The notes: generated by a model not told the origin, from the sequence alone. DNA of 64,000 nt from Paenibacillus plantarum (GCF_013141695.1 NZ_WHNY01000092.1:62001-126000); one strand, 5' to 3'; shown: positions 8,285-17,745, counted from the first letter of the stretch. A program made the numbers and translations.

Positions 8285-10594
8285 ATGCAAACTCAATCAT
8301 GGCGCCGACTTAAGCAATTCCTATCCATGAAAAGGCCGGGCTGGAAATTAAAAAATCGACTGCTCATTTCACTCATTCTTTTGTCCAGTATTCCAATTGC
8401 CATTATGGCTCTATCTTCTTCCTTGATTAGTAATCGCATTATTAGTGATCAGACGGATCAGATGCATCAGGTTTTTCTAAATCAGGTTGAGAAAGAAATG
8501 AACAATCAATTCAAGAAGTTCGATGAACTCATGCTGCAATATACCTACGATAACTCGGCGCTCAGCCGCTTTACGCAAGAAGACTTAACTTACAAGAACT
8601 TTCAGTTGGTCAACGATTTGTACACGGTCTTAACCAATCTGCGCAGTGGGATGGAAAATGTCGTAGAAATTGATTTCTTCTCTACCACTTACAATAAAAT
8701 TGCTACCTCCAGTGGCTTACTGCTTCAGCCTGATGAATTCCTTGATCCTATGGTAATCGAAAAATCCCATGCCTTAACCAAATATGGCAGCTGGATCGAT
8801 ACGCGAAATCATCTAAACACACGATTGGATCGACCGGTTATTACCTATATTAGACCGATAACGACGGCAGGCTCGAATGTGGTGAACAGTTTCTTTATCG
8901 TATATCTGGATGCTGCAACACTAAGCAGTCATTTGAAAGCGAATACGAATGATCCTGCGACTTATTTCGTGGTCAATTCTGTTGGAGATGCCGTCATGCA
9001 CTCTGATCCCAAAAAGGTTGCCAGCCATATTGACTCAACAGGCTTTCTTTCCGAGTTGACCAATGGTAAAAACATGCCGAATTATCGTTTCACGATGACT
9101 ATCGAAGGGAAGCCTTCATTAATTAACACCGTATATTCCGCTAATCGAGATTGGTATTATGTGTCCGTGCTCCCGACTGCTTTAGTAGCGAAAGAAACGA
9201 ATCAACTGCGAAATATTTTATTCGGGGTCAGTATTGCCTTCATTTTATTAGCCATCATCATCGCTATCTTTACGTCCAAAAGCATTTACCAGCCTGTCCA
9301 GAAGCTTACGCAACGGGTATTTAAACAGCAAGATGCCACACAGGCCAAAGATGAAATTCATTTCATCACGGAACATATTCAAGACGTTGAGAAGCATAAT
9401 GACATTTTGAAAAAAAACCTAGAGCAGTATCATGCCCATGTGGAGCAATACAGTCTCATGAGTCTCTTACTCGGCAATTCCAGCGTTACGACGCTGCAGC
9501 AGGACACTTTCCACCAGATGCCCATCTGCTTGTTCCTTTTGGAAACGGATTCGTCCTTCCTGCAGTCACAATACTCTAAGAATGATCAGTTTCTTCTCTA
9601 TTACGCTATCGAAAACATTGTGAATGAAATTCTAAGTGCAAAAGGCATCACACGGATCATGATGATCCAGCCTGGCCTATTTGCTATCCTTCATCAACCT
9701 GATCAAGCGGGTTCGCATCAGTCGCGCCTATACGCGAATGAGCTTCTTCAGGCGGTTCGTACGTATTTGAAATTAAATTTTGTGATTTCAGCGGGTTATT
9801 CCGAGGCGGGATTACACGGTATTCACGAGGTATTCCTACAAGCAAAGCATGCACTGCGGTATAGCTTCTCCTTAGGTGCGAATCACGTCATCATTAGCGA
9901 TGAGTTAGATCCCTCTGTTTCCGATCAGGCTGATGCCTTGGTAGAAGTGGAAAATCTTATTATGCAATCGCTGCTTGTTTCGAACTATGGAGAGGCCCAA
10001 GATCTGTTTACTCAGATCATTCAACAGTTAAAAGATGACAGCTCGTTGACGTCAGATGTCCTGAAAACCTACTGCTCACAACTTCTAGGAGCGATGATTC
10101 ATACGGTTGGGAAGGATTATCATACGGATACGGAAACTGTGAATATGAAGCATCTGACAATGGAATTGGAGCGTCAGCGTAACTTGCAAGAAATCGAAGC
10201 TTTTTTCCACAAGCAATTTTTCGATAAATTAATCGTTTCACAGCCAGAGAAAACCTCCTTTGAACGCCAGCAGATTGAAGAGGTTGTCGCCTATATTCGT
10301 GCCCACTATGATCAGGATATTTCGCTGCAATTGTGCGCCGATCTTGTAGGTCTCAGCAGTTCACAGCTAAGCCGTTCCTTCAAAAAAATGATGGGCATCA
10401 ATTTCGTTGACTACGTCATTCAATATCGAGTCGGAATTGCCAAGGAGCTGCTTGGCGATCCGAAGAATTCCATCCAAGCGGTTACGGATAAGCTGCGCTA
10501 TACATCGGTCAATAGCTTTAACCGCATTTTCAAGAAAATTACCGGCACGACGCCTGGCAGTTATCGGAAAGATTCGCAGGAGCTGCGCCTGTAG
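8285..10594 (+). CDS. Membrane-anchored AraC-family transcriptional regulator with extracellular sensor
   Basis: The 769-residue protein combines a sensor and a DNA-binding domain in one chain. A first membrane helix lies near residues 24-45, an extracellular Cache-like region spans about 50-300, and a second helix follows (GVSIAFILLAIIIAIF). A cytoplasmic linker leads to a C-terminal AraC double helix-turn-helix (about 660-765), including LVGLSSSQLSRSFKKMMGIN. ATG 8285 is preferred because AAGGAGA precedes it by seven bases; an ATG at 8267 places that site inside the gene. Such proteins usually sense an extracellular sugar and activate the adjacent transporter operon, here the divergent genes at 2432-8007. 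The cytoplasmic linker (about 335-650) has no receiver domain that I could recognise. Confidence 0.85.
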   Translation: MQTQSWRRLKQFLSMKRPGWKLKNRLLISLILLSSIPIAIMALSSSLISNRIISDQTDQMHQVFLNQVEKEMNNQFKKFDELMLQYTYDNSALSRFTQEDLTYKNFQLVNDLYTVLTNLRSGMENVVEIDFFSTTYNKIATSSGLLLQPDEFLDPMVIEKSHALTKYGSWIDTRNHLNTRLDRPVITYIRPITTAGSNVVNSFFIVYLDAATLSSHLKANTNDPATYFVVNSVGDAVMHSDPKKVASHIDSTGFLSELTNGKNMPNYRFTMTIEGKPSLINTVYSANRDWYYVSVLPTALVAKETNQLRNILFGVSIAFILLAIIIAIFTSKSIYQPVQKLTQRVFKQQDATQAKDEIHFITEHIQDVEKHNDILKKNLEQYHAHVEQYSLMSLLLGNSSVTTLQQDTFHQMPICLFLLETDSSFLQSQYSKNDQFLLYYAIENIVNEILSAKGITRIMMIQPGLFAILHQPDQAGSHQSRLYANELLQAVRTYLKLNFVISAGYSEAGLHGIHEVFLQAKHALRYSFSLGANHVIISDELDPSVSDQADALVEVENLIMQSLLVSNYGEAQDLFTQIIQQLKDDSSLTSDVLKTYCSQLLGAMIHTVGKDYHTDTETVNMKHLTMELERQRNLQEIEAFFHKQFFDKLIVSQPEKTSFERQQIEEVVAYIRAHYDQDISLQLCADLVGLSSSQLSRSFKKMMGINFVDYVIQYRVGIAKELLGDPKNSIQAVTDKLRYTSVNSFNRIFKKITGTTPGSYRKDSQELRL

Positions 10595-10747
10595 GGAATA
10601 GGTTCCGTGCCCTCCCCTTGTCGCAGCTCCATCCATTCATACCCCCACCTCTCCCACCCGACTTGTTGACTTCAAATAGGCGAAGTGATATACCTGTTAG
10701 GTACCATAAATTGCGGAATGTATGCAGTCCGTCTTCAGGAGGAACTT

Positions 10748-11344
10748 ATGAATCATCATTTTTTTGCTTACTTATATCGTCTCAAATATATCGACCGCTG
10801 GAGCCTCATGTGGAACATGCGCCGCGAGAACGTAGCCGAGCATTCCTTCTACGTAGCTTCGATTGCCCACATGCTGTGCACCATCTCCAACGAAGTCTAT
10901 GGTGGGAATGTCCCGACCGACCGCGTCGTCTCCATCGCTTTGTTCCACGATGCCTCCGAGGTGCTGACGGGTGACATCCCGCAGCCAGTGAAACACAACA
11001 ACGAGCAAATTCTGCGGAATTTCCGTGAGATCGAAGATGTCGCCGTAGAACGGCTGATCGGCACGATCCCACCAGCGCTCAGCAGCATTTATCGCGGCTT
11101 AATTCAAGATCCTGACCCCGAGCTATACCGCTGGGTGAAGGCAGCTGATCTGATTGAAGCCTATATCAAATGCTTAACAGAGCTCTCTACCGGCAACCGT
11201 GAGTTTGTCGTTGCCAAACAACAAGTGCTCGACAGTTTGAAGAAGATGAACATGCCGGAAGTCGATTACTTCTTGGAGCATATGAGCGCCTCCTTCGAGA
11301 AAACGCTGGATGAAATCACGTTGGATATCGCGGATCCTAGCTAA
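10748..11344 (+). CDS. YfbR-like HD-domain 5'-deoxynucleotidase
   Basis: A 198-residue HD-domain phosphohydrolase, close in length to E. coli YfbR, which dephosphorylates deoxynucleoside 5'-monophosphates. Metal-binding residues are visible in AEHSFYVASIAH (about 32-43) and in ALFHDASEVLTGDIPQPVK (about 63-82). ATG 10748 follows AGGAGGAA by six bases; longer in-frame starts lack a site. It reads away from the small membrane protein gene downstream. Substrate is inferred from the family. Confidence 0.85.
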   Translation: MNHHFFAYLYRLKYIDRWSLMWNMRRENVAEHSFYVASIAHMLCTISNEVYGGNVPTDRVVSIALFHDASEVLTGDIPQPVKHNNEQILRNFREIEDVAVERLIGTIPPALSSIYRGLIQDPDPELYRWVKAADLIEAYIKCLTELSTGNREFVVAKQQVLDSLKKMNMPEVDYFLEHMSASFEKTLDEITLDIADPS

Positions 11345-11599
11345 TCTCAGCCTCAGATTTGAATAACTGGAAAACCTCCAGCTAAATTCTCAAAATCCAG
11401 CCTATAATCTGATTTAGATGGATTTCATGTAGCTAATTTGCCCATTACTCAGCGATTTTGCCGATGTGCGCGAAATTAGCAGTACAAAATCCATCTATAT
11501 CAAGAAACTACTCAAAATCTGCTCAATTAGCTGGAGAAAATCCATCTATGCTGCAGATCCAGCAACTAGCTGGGCTTTGGCGTCCATCGAACATACACC
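11345..11599. repeat. Intergenic repeat with three copies of an AATTAGC...AAAATCCATCTA motif
   Basis: The stretch has no gene. Related 25-28 base segments occur at 11415-11440 (inverted), 11470-11497 and 11523-11548, each matching AATTAGCnnnAnnAAATCCATCTA. The first two are inverted relative to each other and could fold into a large cruciform. This differs in sequence from the 193-bp family. Confidence 0.65.
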
Positions 11600-11635
11600 A
11601 AAGAACCTCCTTTCCACTTGGAAAGGAGGTTCTTT
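11600..11635. terminator. Strong hairpin between convergent genes
   Basis: A perfect 16-bp stem (11600-11615 with 11620-11635) has a four-base loop and only short T-runs on either strand. It lies between the convergent yfbR-like gene and the small membrane protein gene, so it probably ends transcription from both sides. Confidence 0.75.
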
Positions 11636-11647
11636 ACATCTCTAAGA

Positions 11648-12088
11648 CTATGCCAAAATTTGAGGATTTGTCATAATCACAATTGCTAGGATAACCGCGA
11701 TAGAACCGATCCAGCTGAATGTTTTAATTTTTGCAGCATCCGCCGCTGTACTTTTACCTGCTGCACTATTCGCTCTCAATTTCTTGATGCGACCACCGAT
11801 CATTCCTGTAACTGCCCCCACAATGACAAGTAGAACGATAGCAAGTGTCATCCACAAACCTGAGAAACTACCTTCGCTAACCATTGCCCCTCCAGAGATG
11901 AAGGTAACGATCAAAGAAAACTGACCAATTCGGTTGATCGTAGCCAATAGTCCCATGAAGCTTTCTTGTCCTGCGCCGGATAAGCTAGCAGCTCGTCCTA
12001 CAATGAAAGGGAACACAACATAAGATCCAAGCAATAAAGCACTAATTACGTGTAAAAACAGCATAACATGTTGCACTGATTCTGGCAT
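11648..12088 (-). CDS. Small four-helix membrane protein (DUF2269/CopD-like)
   Basis: The 146-residue protein has four predicted membrane segments: about residues 8-30, 55-75, 80-98 and 123-143. The Lys/Arg-rich loop (GGRIKKLRAN) after the third helix is probably cytoplasmic. Its pattern, with an early His in LFLHVISALLLGSY, resembles the DUF2269/CopD group, but this is only a fold-level guess. The ATG at 12088 follows GGAGG. It is monocistronic and ends at the shared hairpin at 11600-11635. Confidence 0.6.
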   Translation of the reverse strand: MPESVQHVMLFLHVISALLLGSYVVFPFIVGRAASLSGAGQESFMGLLATINRIGQFSLIVTFISGGAMVSEGSFSGLWMTLAIVLLVIVGAVTGMIGGRIKKLRANSAAGKSTAADAAKIKTFSWIGSIAVILAIVIMTNPQILA

Positions 12089-12245
12089 TAAGTCGACCTC
12101 CGCAATTTTAATTAGAATCGTTCTCTTTTAGTATACAGAATCGGAATGAGGGTAACAAGAAAGCGATGTCAAAATTCCTACAAATTCACCATATCTCCAT
12201 AAAACTGTGACTAAATAAGCAGAAAACAACTCCTAATCCCCCTGC

Positions 12246-12304
12246 GGAAGCCTCCGAACATGGACTTGAAAAGACTTCCGTTGTCCATTCATCCGAAGGC
12301 TTCC
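12246..12304 (-). other. Two-tier stem-loop downstream of the secreted GATase-like gene
   Basis: The outer arms 12246-12256 and 12294-12304 pair over 11 bp with one wobble, and inner arms 12260-12265 and 12283-12288 add six more. It starts about 48 bases past the stop of the 12352-13926 gene. No clear T-run follows, so it may be a 3'-UTR structure or a poor terminator. Confidence 0.45.
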
Positions 12305-12351
12305 AACCAGGAAGCTGGCGTTGTTCTACCTTTTAGTTATATCTTACGGTC

Positions 12352-13926
12352 TTATGGCAGCGGCTCCGCTGCTACATTCGCAATCGTCACAGCTTCTGTG
12401 AACTTATTCGTCGTGTTCTGTCTAATGCGCATGCTCGCTGCGCCAGATGCGGTCGTATTGATTTGGATATTCACAATCTTCTCCGCGTGCCCGCTCGCAT
12501 TCGCTGTCATCGAGAAGCTCGTGCTGTAGCCATACGCAGCTGGCCACGAGCCATCACTATTCTGTACCTTCGCCACTTGTGTACCAGAGCCGTTATAAAT
12601 ACCCAAATTATAGCCAGTTGTGGTCGAGTTCGCAGCTAACCCATTCATAATGATCTTCACTTGGAATACGTAATGGTTCGGAAGTTGAGCTTGATGAACG
12701 AAAGCATATGGGTCCGTTGTATTCGTAGAGGAAGCAACCCCATATGATCCTACTTTAAATGTCGTCGGATCATACCACTTATACCCTGCTGCTGGTGTTG
12801 CCCATGGCTCCGCTTGCGGCTCCGTCGTGTTAGCCGGCTGTTCCCATGTGAATAGCGTGGTCGCCGTGTCTAAAGTCAATCCGGGTACCTGCGTCAAACT
12901 CGTGTAGCTTTCTTTGGTAGCTAACCAATTGACCATATTGACGAGCAAAGTTGCATCATTCTGTTCCTGGAAGCCGGCATACGTCGTTTTCGTTCCGCCT
13001 GTTTCCTCTCGCTTATATTTCGGTGTTGCATCCTCAACAGGCGAGGAGTCACCGATGAAACCTGCTTTACCAGCGCTTACTTTGGAAACAGCCACATACG
13101 GTCCTTCCGCTACGCCACCACCATTGTATACGCCTTGATCCACAGCACTTGCCCATTTCGTCGTTGTAACAGGTAAGTATACAATACCTTTCGCTTTGTC
13201 AGGGTTGGTAATCGCTAAGGTAGAACCTGCGTGCATAGCCACCGTGGATACTCCGCTTGTAATTCCAAACCCTTGCGCACCCGTTACGATGTTATTAGCC
13301 GTAATATCGCCTAGTGCATTGTATCTAAATCGTACACCGAAGTTCGTGGATAACCAGTCTGAGCTGGCTACGCCTGACATCGCTGCCGAGGTTGCCTCTG
13401 CGGTAGTCATCCCTAAGGCAGGATTCGTCCACGCCCCTCGCCGATAGCCATTGAATACCTCGGAAGCATCCCAGCGGTTTTTATTCCGATCTGCATTGTA
13501 ATGATCACCAATGAAGAAAATGCTCCCGCCTGCTTGCACGTACTGCAGCATAGCGCTTTGTTCCGTTGTTTTATATGGAATATTAGCTTCCCCAATAACG
13601 AATACATCATAAGCAGATAAGTCCGAAAGTGTAATTGCTGTACTTTTACGTAATTCCTTCACATAGTAACCGGCGTTTCCTAGCGCATTTGCGAAATCAG
13701 AAAAAGCCCCATCAATTACCCAATCTGCCGCTCCTGCGGTTTGACCATGGGTATTATCAAACAATACCTTTTTCCCATTGGGGGATGCTGGCGTAATCGA
13801 TGGTGCTGGATCATTCGGTCCTTCAGCCCATGCTTGCGGTACGACACTTACAAATGTACTAAATATTGCCGCGCTAACCCACAATCTTCGTAAGCCTCTC
13901 TTGCTAAACCAACTTCTTCTCAACAT
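12352..13926 (-). CDS. Secreted protein with GATase-1/DUF4350-like domain
   Basis: The 524-residue exported protein has a long Arg-rich signal peptide ending near PQAWA. Residues about 45-330 start with KVLFDNTHGQ and contain YDVFVIGEANIPY and AGGSIFFIGDHYNADRNKNR. This is the alternating strand-helix pattern of class I glutamine-amidotransferase-like (DUF4350-type) folds, without an obvious catalytic Cys. The remaining 170 residues are a Thr/Asn/Gly-rich beta domain. ATG 13926 is preferred, with TGGTGGGAA upstream; a TTG at 13959 is weak. It stands alone between unrelated genes. The function is not known to me. Confidence 0.6.
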   Translation of the reverse strand: MLRRSWFSKRGLRRLWVSAAIFSTFVSVVPQAWAEGPNDPAPSITPASPNGKKVLFDNTHGQTAGAADWVIDGAFSDFANALGNAGYYVKELRKSTAITLSDLSAYDVFVIGEANIPYKTTEQSAMLQYVQAGGSIFFIGDHYNADRNKNRWDASEVFNGYRRGAWTNPALGMTTAEATSAAMSGVASSDWLSTNFGVRFRYNALGDITANNIVTGAQGFGITSGVSTVAMHAGSTLAITNPDKAKGIVYLPVTTTKWASAVDQGVYNGGGVAEGPYVAVSKVSAGKAGFIGDSSPVEDATPKYKREETGGTKTTYAGFQEQNDATLLVNMVNWLATKESYTSLTQVPGLTLDTATTLFTWEQPANTTEPQAEPWATPAAGYKWYDPTTFKVGSYGVASSTNTTDPYAFVHQAQLPNHYVFQVKIIMNGLAANSTTTGYNLGIYNGSGTQVAKVQNSDGSWPAAYGYSTSFSMTANASGHAEKIVNIQINTTASGAASMRIRQNTTNKFTEAVTIANVAAEPLP

Positions 13927-14054
13927 CAATTCCCACCATCCTATGGAATAATTAACCAATGTAATTGGCTATACATATCGTATCACAGGCCATGCTCATG
14001 GGATAGATTCTGGAAATTAATTTACAAAAAGAACAAATTTTTGTGCATCCTCAC

Positions 14055-14093
14055 AAAAAAAGGCCAGCCCCCTAAAACCTAGGAGACTGGCCT
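14055..14093 (-). terminator. Rho-independent terminator of the citZ-icd-mdh operon
   Basis: On the minus strand a 14-bp stem with G-U pairs (14061-14074 with 14080-14093) is followed directly by a run of six to seven T. It begins eight bases beyond the mdh stop. Confidence 0.92.
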
Positions 14094-14101
14094 CTCATTT
14101 A

Positions 14102-15043
14102 TTAACCTGCCACTACTTTGATGACATTACGTACGGATTCAGCTGTTTTGTCCAAAGCTGATCGCTCAGCGTCTGTCAATTCGATGTCCATAATTTTCTC
14201 GATGCCGTTAGCACCCAGAACTGTCAGAACACCCATGAACAGGTTGTTATAGCCGTACTCGCCTTCAAGCAGCGCGATTGTTGGAATGATTCGCTTCTTA
14301 TCTTTCAGGATGGCTTCCGTCATCTGCACAAGTGAAGCCGCTGGTGCGTAGTATGCACTACCGTTACCAAGCAGGTTAACGATTTCGCCGCCGCCAGTAC
14401 GTGTACGTTGAACGATGGCTTCGATGCGATCAGCTGATATCAGCTTCTCAATAGGCACCCCGCCAGCGTATGTGTAGCGCACGAGTGGTACCATGTCATC
14501 GCCATGTCCACCGATAACAACCCCCTTCACATCCTCAACGGATACGTTCAACTCTTGCGAGATAAACGTCAGATAACGGGCTGTATCAAGTACACCGGAT
14601 TGACCGATAACGCGATTTTTCGGGAAACCTAGCGCCTGGTAAGCGACGTATGTCATCGCATCAACAGGGTTACTCAAAATGATCACGATGGAATCAGGAG
14701 CAACTTCCTTCACGTTCTCACAAACGGATTTCACGATACCCGCATTTGTGTTAACAAGATCGTCGCGGCTCATCCCTGGTTTTCGAGCGATCCCTGCTGT
14801 GATGATGACAATGTCAGAACCAGCTGCATCCGCATAATTGGAAGTACCTGTGATTTGAGCGTCAAAGCCTTGCACTGGACCCGCCTCAAGCATGTCAAGT
14901 GCTTTCCCCTTTGTAGGGTTTTCTAATTGCGGGATATCAAGTAGAACAACGTCACCAAGTTCTTTTTGAGCTAGCATTAGAGCAGTAGTAGCACCTGTGA
15001 AACCCGCGCCAACAACGGTAATTTTATTACGACGAATAGCCAT
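14102..15043 (-). CDS. mdh: Malate dehydrogenase
   Basis: A 313-residue lactate/malate dehydrogenase that oxidises malate to oxaloacetate with NAD. The Rossmann motif GAGFTG is at about residues 12-17, the substrate-binding Arg is in KPGMSRDDLVNTNAGI, and the catalytic His is in VIGGHGDDMVPLVRYT (about 178). The length is typical of LDH-like MDH of Bacillus. It is the last gene of the citZ-icd-mdh operon, 51 bases after icd, and supplies the acceptor for citrate synthase. Confidence 0.97.
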   Translation of the reverse strand: MAIRRNKITVVGAGFTGATTALMLAQKELGDVVLLDIPQLENPTKGKALDMLEAGPVQGFDAQITGTSNYADAAGSDIVIITAGIARKPGMSRDDLVNTNAGIVKSVCENVKEVAPDSIVIILSNPVDAMTYVAYQALGFPKNRVIGQSGVLDTARYLTFISQELNVSVEDVKGVVIGGHGDDMVPLVRYTYAGGVPIEKLISADRIEAIVQRTRTGGGEIVNLLGNGSAYYAPAASLVQMTEAILKDKKRIIPTIALLEGEYGYNNLFMGVLTVLGANGIEKIMDIELTDAERSALDKTAESVRNVIKVVAG

Positions 15044-15094
15044 TTAAAATGTACCTCCTCATAATCTTTTGTCTAACTCAACGATAGGCACGAA

Positions 15095-16393
15095 TTAAGC
15101 CATGTTTTTGATGATTTCGTTCGCGAACTCGGAGCACTTAATTTCTTTCGCGCCTTCCATCAAACGTGCGAAGTCATAAGTAACGGTTTTGTTGTTGATG
15201 GATGTTTCCAAGCCTTTGTAGATCAGCTCAGCAGCTTCCAACCAGCCAAGGTGCTCAAGCAACATAACGCCGGAAAGGATTACGGAACCTGGGTTAACAA
15301 CGTCAAGACCAGCGTATTTAGGAGCTGTACCGTGAGTTGCTTCGAAGATTGCGTGACCAGTCAAGTAGTTGATGTTAGCTCCTGGAGCGATACCGATACC
15401 ACCAACTTGTGCAGCAAGTGCATCAGACAGGTAGTCACCGTTCAAGTTCAATGTAGCGATTACGTCGAAATCAGTTGGACGAGTCAATACTTGTTGAAGC
15501 GCGATGTCAGCGATCGCATCTTTTACGATGATTTTGCCAGCAGCTTCTGCATCTTTTTGTGCTTTGTTTGCAGCTTCTGCGCCTTCTGCTTCTTTAATAC
15601 GATCGTATTGTGCCCATGTGAATGTTTTATCAGCATATTCACGCTCAGCCAACTCATAACCCCAGTTTTTGAACGCGCCTTCTGTGAACTTCATGATGTT
15701 ACCTTTGTGAACCAATGTTAACGTTTTGCGGCCATGTTTGATTGCGTACTCGATAGCTGCGCGAACCAAACGCTCTGTACCTTCGGAGGATACTGGTTTA
15801 ACACCGATACCTGAAGTTTCAGGGAAACGGATTTTGTTAACGCCCATTTCATTTTGCAAGAAGGAGATTACTTTCTTAACTGCTTCGGAACCAGCTTCCC
15901 ACTCGATACCTGCGTAGATATCTTCTGTGTTTTCACGGAAAATAACCATGTCAACTAGCTCAGGACGTTTAACTGGGGATGGAACGCCATCGAAGTAACG
16001 AACTGGACGGGAACAAACGTAAAGATCAAGCTCTTGACGAAGTGCCACGTTCAGGGAACGGATACCGCCACCGATTGGTGTAGTTAGAGGTCCTTTGATG
16101 GACACGATGTATTCGCGCATAGCTGTTAACGTATCATTTGGCAACCAGCTGTTGAATTTATTGAATGCTTTCTCACCAGCGAATACTTCGTACCAAGCGA
16201 TTTTCTTCTCGCCTTTGTATGCTTTCTCAACTGCTGCATCTAGAACGCGTACGGAAGCTGCCCAGATGTCAGGACCTGTACCGTCACCCTCGATGAAAGG
16301 GATAATTGGATTATTCGGGACTTGAAGTACACCGTTTTCGATCGTGATTTTTTGTCCTTCTGTTGGTAGCTCGTAAGTTTCGAATTGTGGCAT
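15095..16393 (-). CDS. icd: NADP-dependent isocitrate dehydrogenase
   Basis: The 432-residue enzyme converts isocitrate to 2-oxoglutarate and CO2. Family hallmarks are PFIEGDGTGPDIW near the N-terminus and the substrate-binding Ser-Asn-Arg segment IRSLNVALRQELDLYVCSRP (about 112-131). FRENTEDIYAGIEWE and VHKGNIMKFTEGAF follow. Length and motifs match the bacterial homodimeric NADP type. It follows citZ after a 156-base spacer containing three hairpins and precedes mdh. Confidence 0.97.
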   Translation of the reverse strand: MPQFETYELPTEGQKITIENGVLQVPNNPIIPFIEGDGTGPDIWAASVRVLDAAVEKAYKGEKKIAWYEVFAGEKAFNKFNSWLPNDTLTAMREYIVSIKGPLTTPIGGGIRSLNVALRQELDLYVCSRPVRYFDGVPSPVKRPELVDMVIFRENTEDIYAGIEWEAGSEAVKKVISFLQNEMGVNKIRFPETSGIGVKPVSSEGTERLVRAAIEYAIKHGRKTLTLVHKGNIMKFTEGAFKNWGYELAEREYADKTFTWAQYDRIKEAEGAEAANKAQKDAEAAGKIIVKDAIADIALQQVLTRPTDFDVIATLNLNGDYLSDALAAQVGGIGIAPGANINYLTGHAIFEATHGTAPKYAGLDVVNPGSVILSGVMLLEHLGWLEAAELIYKGLETSINNKTVTYDFARLMEGAKEIKCSEFANEIIKNMA

Positions 16394-16473
16394 GTGAATA
16401 GTTCCTCCTCAAATTTGTATGAAAATGATTTCTTTTCTATATGCTGTGCATAGCTAGGCACACAAAAAGTGAC

Positions 16474-16523
16474 GGGAGTTACAGTACTCCCCCAGATACC
16501 TGGGGTAGGGTACCGAACTACCC
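16474..16523 (-). promoter_or_regulatory. Three overlapping hairpins in the citZ-icd spacer
   Basis: In the transcript the order is GGGTAG/CTACCC (16503-16523), CCCCAG/CTGGGG (16490-16505) and GGGAGT/ACTCCC (16474-16491). Neighbouring stems share two to three bases, so they compete. A short T-run (16464-16468) follows the last one after GTCAC. This could be an attenuator, a processing site or an mRNA-stability element that sets icd expression relative to citZ. Confidence 0.5.
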
Positions 16524-16549
16524 GCACCTTGAGCTTAAAGAACTAACAA

Positions 16550-17662
16550 TTAGCGTTGGCCAATTGGGATATATTTTTGGTTAACTGGACCTGTGTACTC
16601 AGCGCGAGGACGGATCAAGCGGTTGTTCTCGTACTGCTCAAGAATATGAGCTGCCCAACCGGAAGTACGGGAGATCGCGAAGATCGGCGTGAACAAGTCA
16701 CGTGGGATTTCTAGCGTCGTGTATACGGATGCCGAGTAGAAGTCAACGTTTGGTTTCAAACCTTTAAGACCTGTTACCAACTCGTCTGCTTTAATGGACA
16801 TTTCGTACCATTTCAGGTTACCTGTCAATTTGCCAAGCTCATAGGACATTTTTTGCAAGTGCTTTGCACGAGGATCGCCGTTTTTGTAAACGCGGTGACC
16901 AAAGCCCATGATTTTGTCTTTGCGCTCTAATTTACCGTTAATGTAAGGAACAACGTTCTCAACAGTACCGATCTCTTCAAGCATAACCATTACCGCTTCG
17001 TTAGCACCACCGTGAAGAGGTCCTTTGAGTGTGCCGATTGCGGAAGTAATACCTGAGTAGATATCTGTCAGTGTTGCTACAGTTACACGCGCAGCGAATG
17101 TGGATGCATTCAACTCGTGGTCAGCATGAAGTACCAATGCTTTGTCCAACGCTTCGATGGCAACTTTATCCGGCTCGTTACCCGTCAGTTGGAACAAGAA
17201 GTTAGCAGCTACAGAAGAATATCCTGGGGAAGCTACTGGCTCTTTGCCTTCACGAATACGTGCGAATGCCGCGATAATAGCAGGGATTTGCGCTTGCAAT
17301 TTGATCGCTTTGCGCACATTGGATTCCGAACTTGAATCATTTGCTTCGGCATCATACAGGGCAAGTGCAGAAACTGCTGTACGAAGCGCAGCCATGGAAT
17401 TCACATCTTTCGGGAATGTACGAATAAGATCAATTACCGCGTCTGGTACTTGGCTGTATGCGTTCAGGTCGCTTTGCAATTTCTCAAGCTCAGCTTGAGT
17501 AGGCAATTTACCGAACCAAAGTAAGTAAATAACTTCTTCAAAAGTCGCATTTTCTGCGAGGTCATCAATATCAATCCCGCGATACGTAAGCACGCCATCT
17601 ACAATGGAGCTGATCGACGAGGTTGTGGCTACAATTCCTTCTAAACCTTTGGTTGCAGACAT
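16550..17662 (-). CDS. citZ: Citrate synthase
   Basis: A 370-residue type II-like short citrate synthase that condenses oxaloacetate with acetyl-CoA. Catalytic residues are in GPLHGGANEAVM (His near 220), GFGHRVYKNGDPRA (His near 260) and the Asp of DFYSASVY (about 310). It is the promoter-proximal gene of citZ-icd-mdh, as in B. subtilis. A methylcitrate synthase role is possible for the family, but the operon points to the TCA cycle. Confidence 0.96.
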   Translation of the reverse strand: MSATKGLEGIVATTSSISSIVDGVLTYRGIDIDDLAENATFEEVIYLLWFGKLPTQAELEKLQSDLNAYSQVPDAVIDLIRTFPKDVNSMAALRTAVSALALYDAEANDSSSESNVRKAIKLQAQIPAIIAAFARIREGKEPVASPGYSSVAANFLFQLTGNEPDKVAIEALDKALVLHADHELNASTFAARVTVATLTDIYSGITSAIGTLKGPLHGGANEAVMVMLEEIGTVENVVPYINGKLERKDKIMGFGHRVYKNGDPRAKHLQKMSYELGKLTGNLKWYEMSIKADELVTGLKGLKPNVDFYSASVYTTLEIPRDLFTPIFAISRTSGWAAHILEQYENNRLIRPRAEYTGPVNQKYIPIGQR

Positions 17663-17716
17663 GGGAATCTCTCCTTAGCTACTCTATTAGCATAATATTG
17701 CTGTTTTCTTCTCTTA

Positions 17717-17745
17717 ATAATAAAGTATTTTACTTGGTAAGTGAA
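17717..17745 (-). promoter_or_regulatory. Predicted sigma-A promoter of citZ
   Basis: On the minus strand TTCACT (17740-17745) and TATTAT (17717-17722) are separated by 17 bases, about 55 bases before the citZ ATG. I did not find a convincing CcpC or CRE box. Confidence 0.5.
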
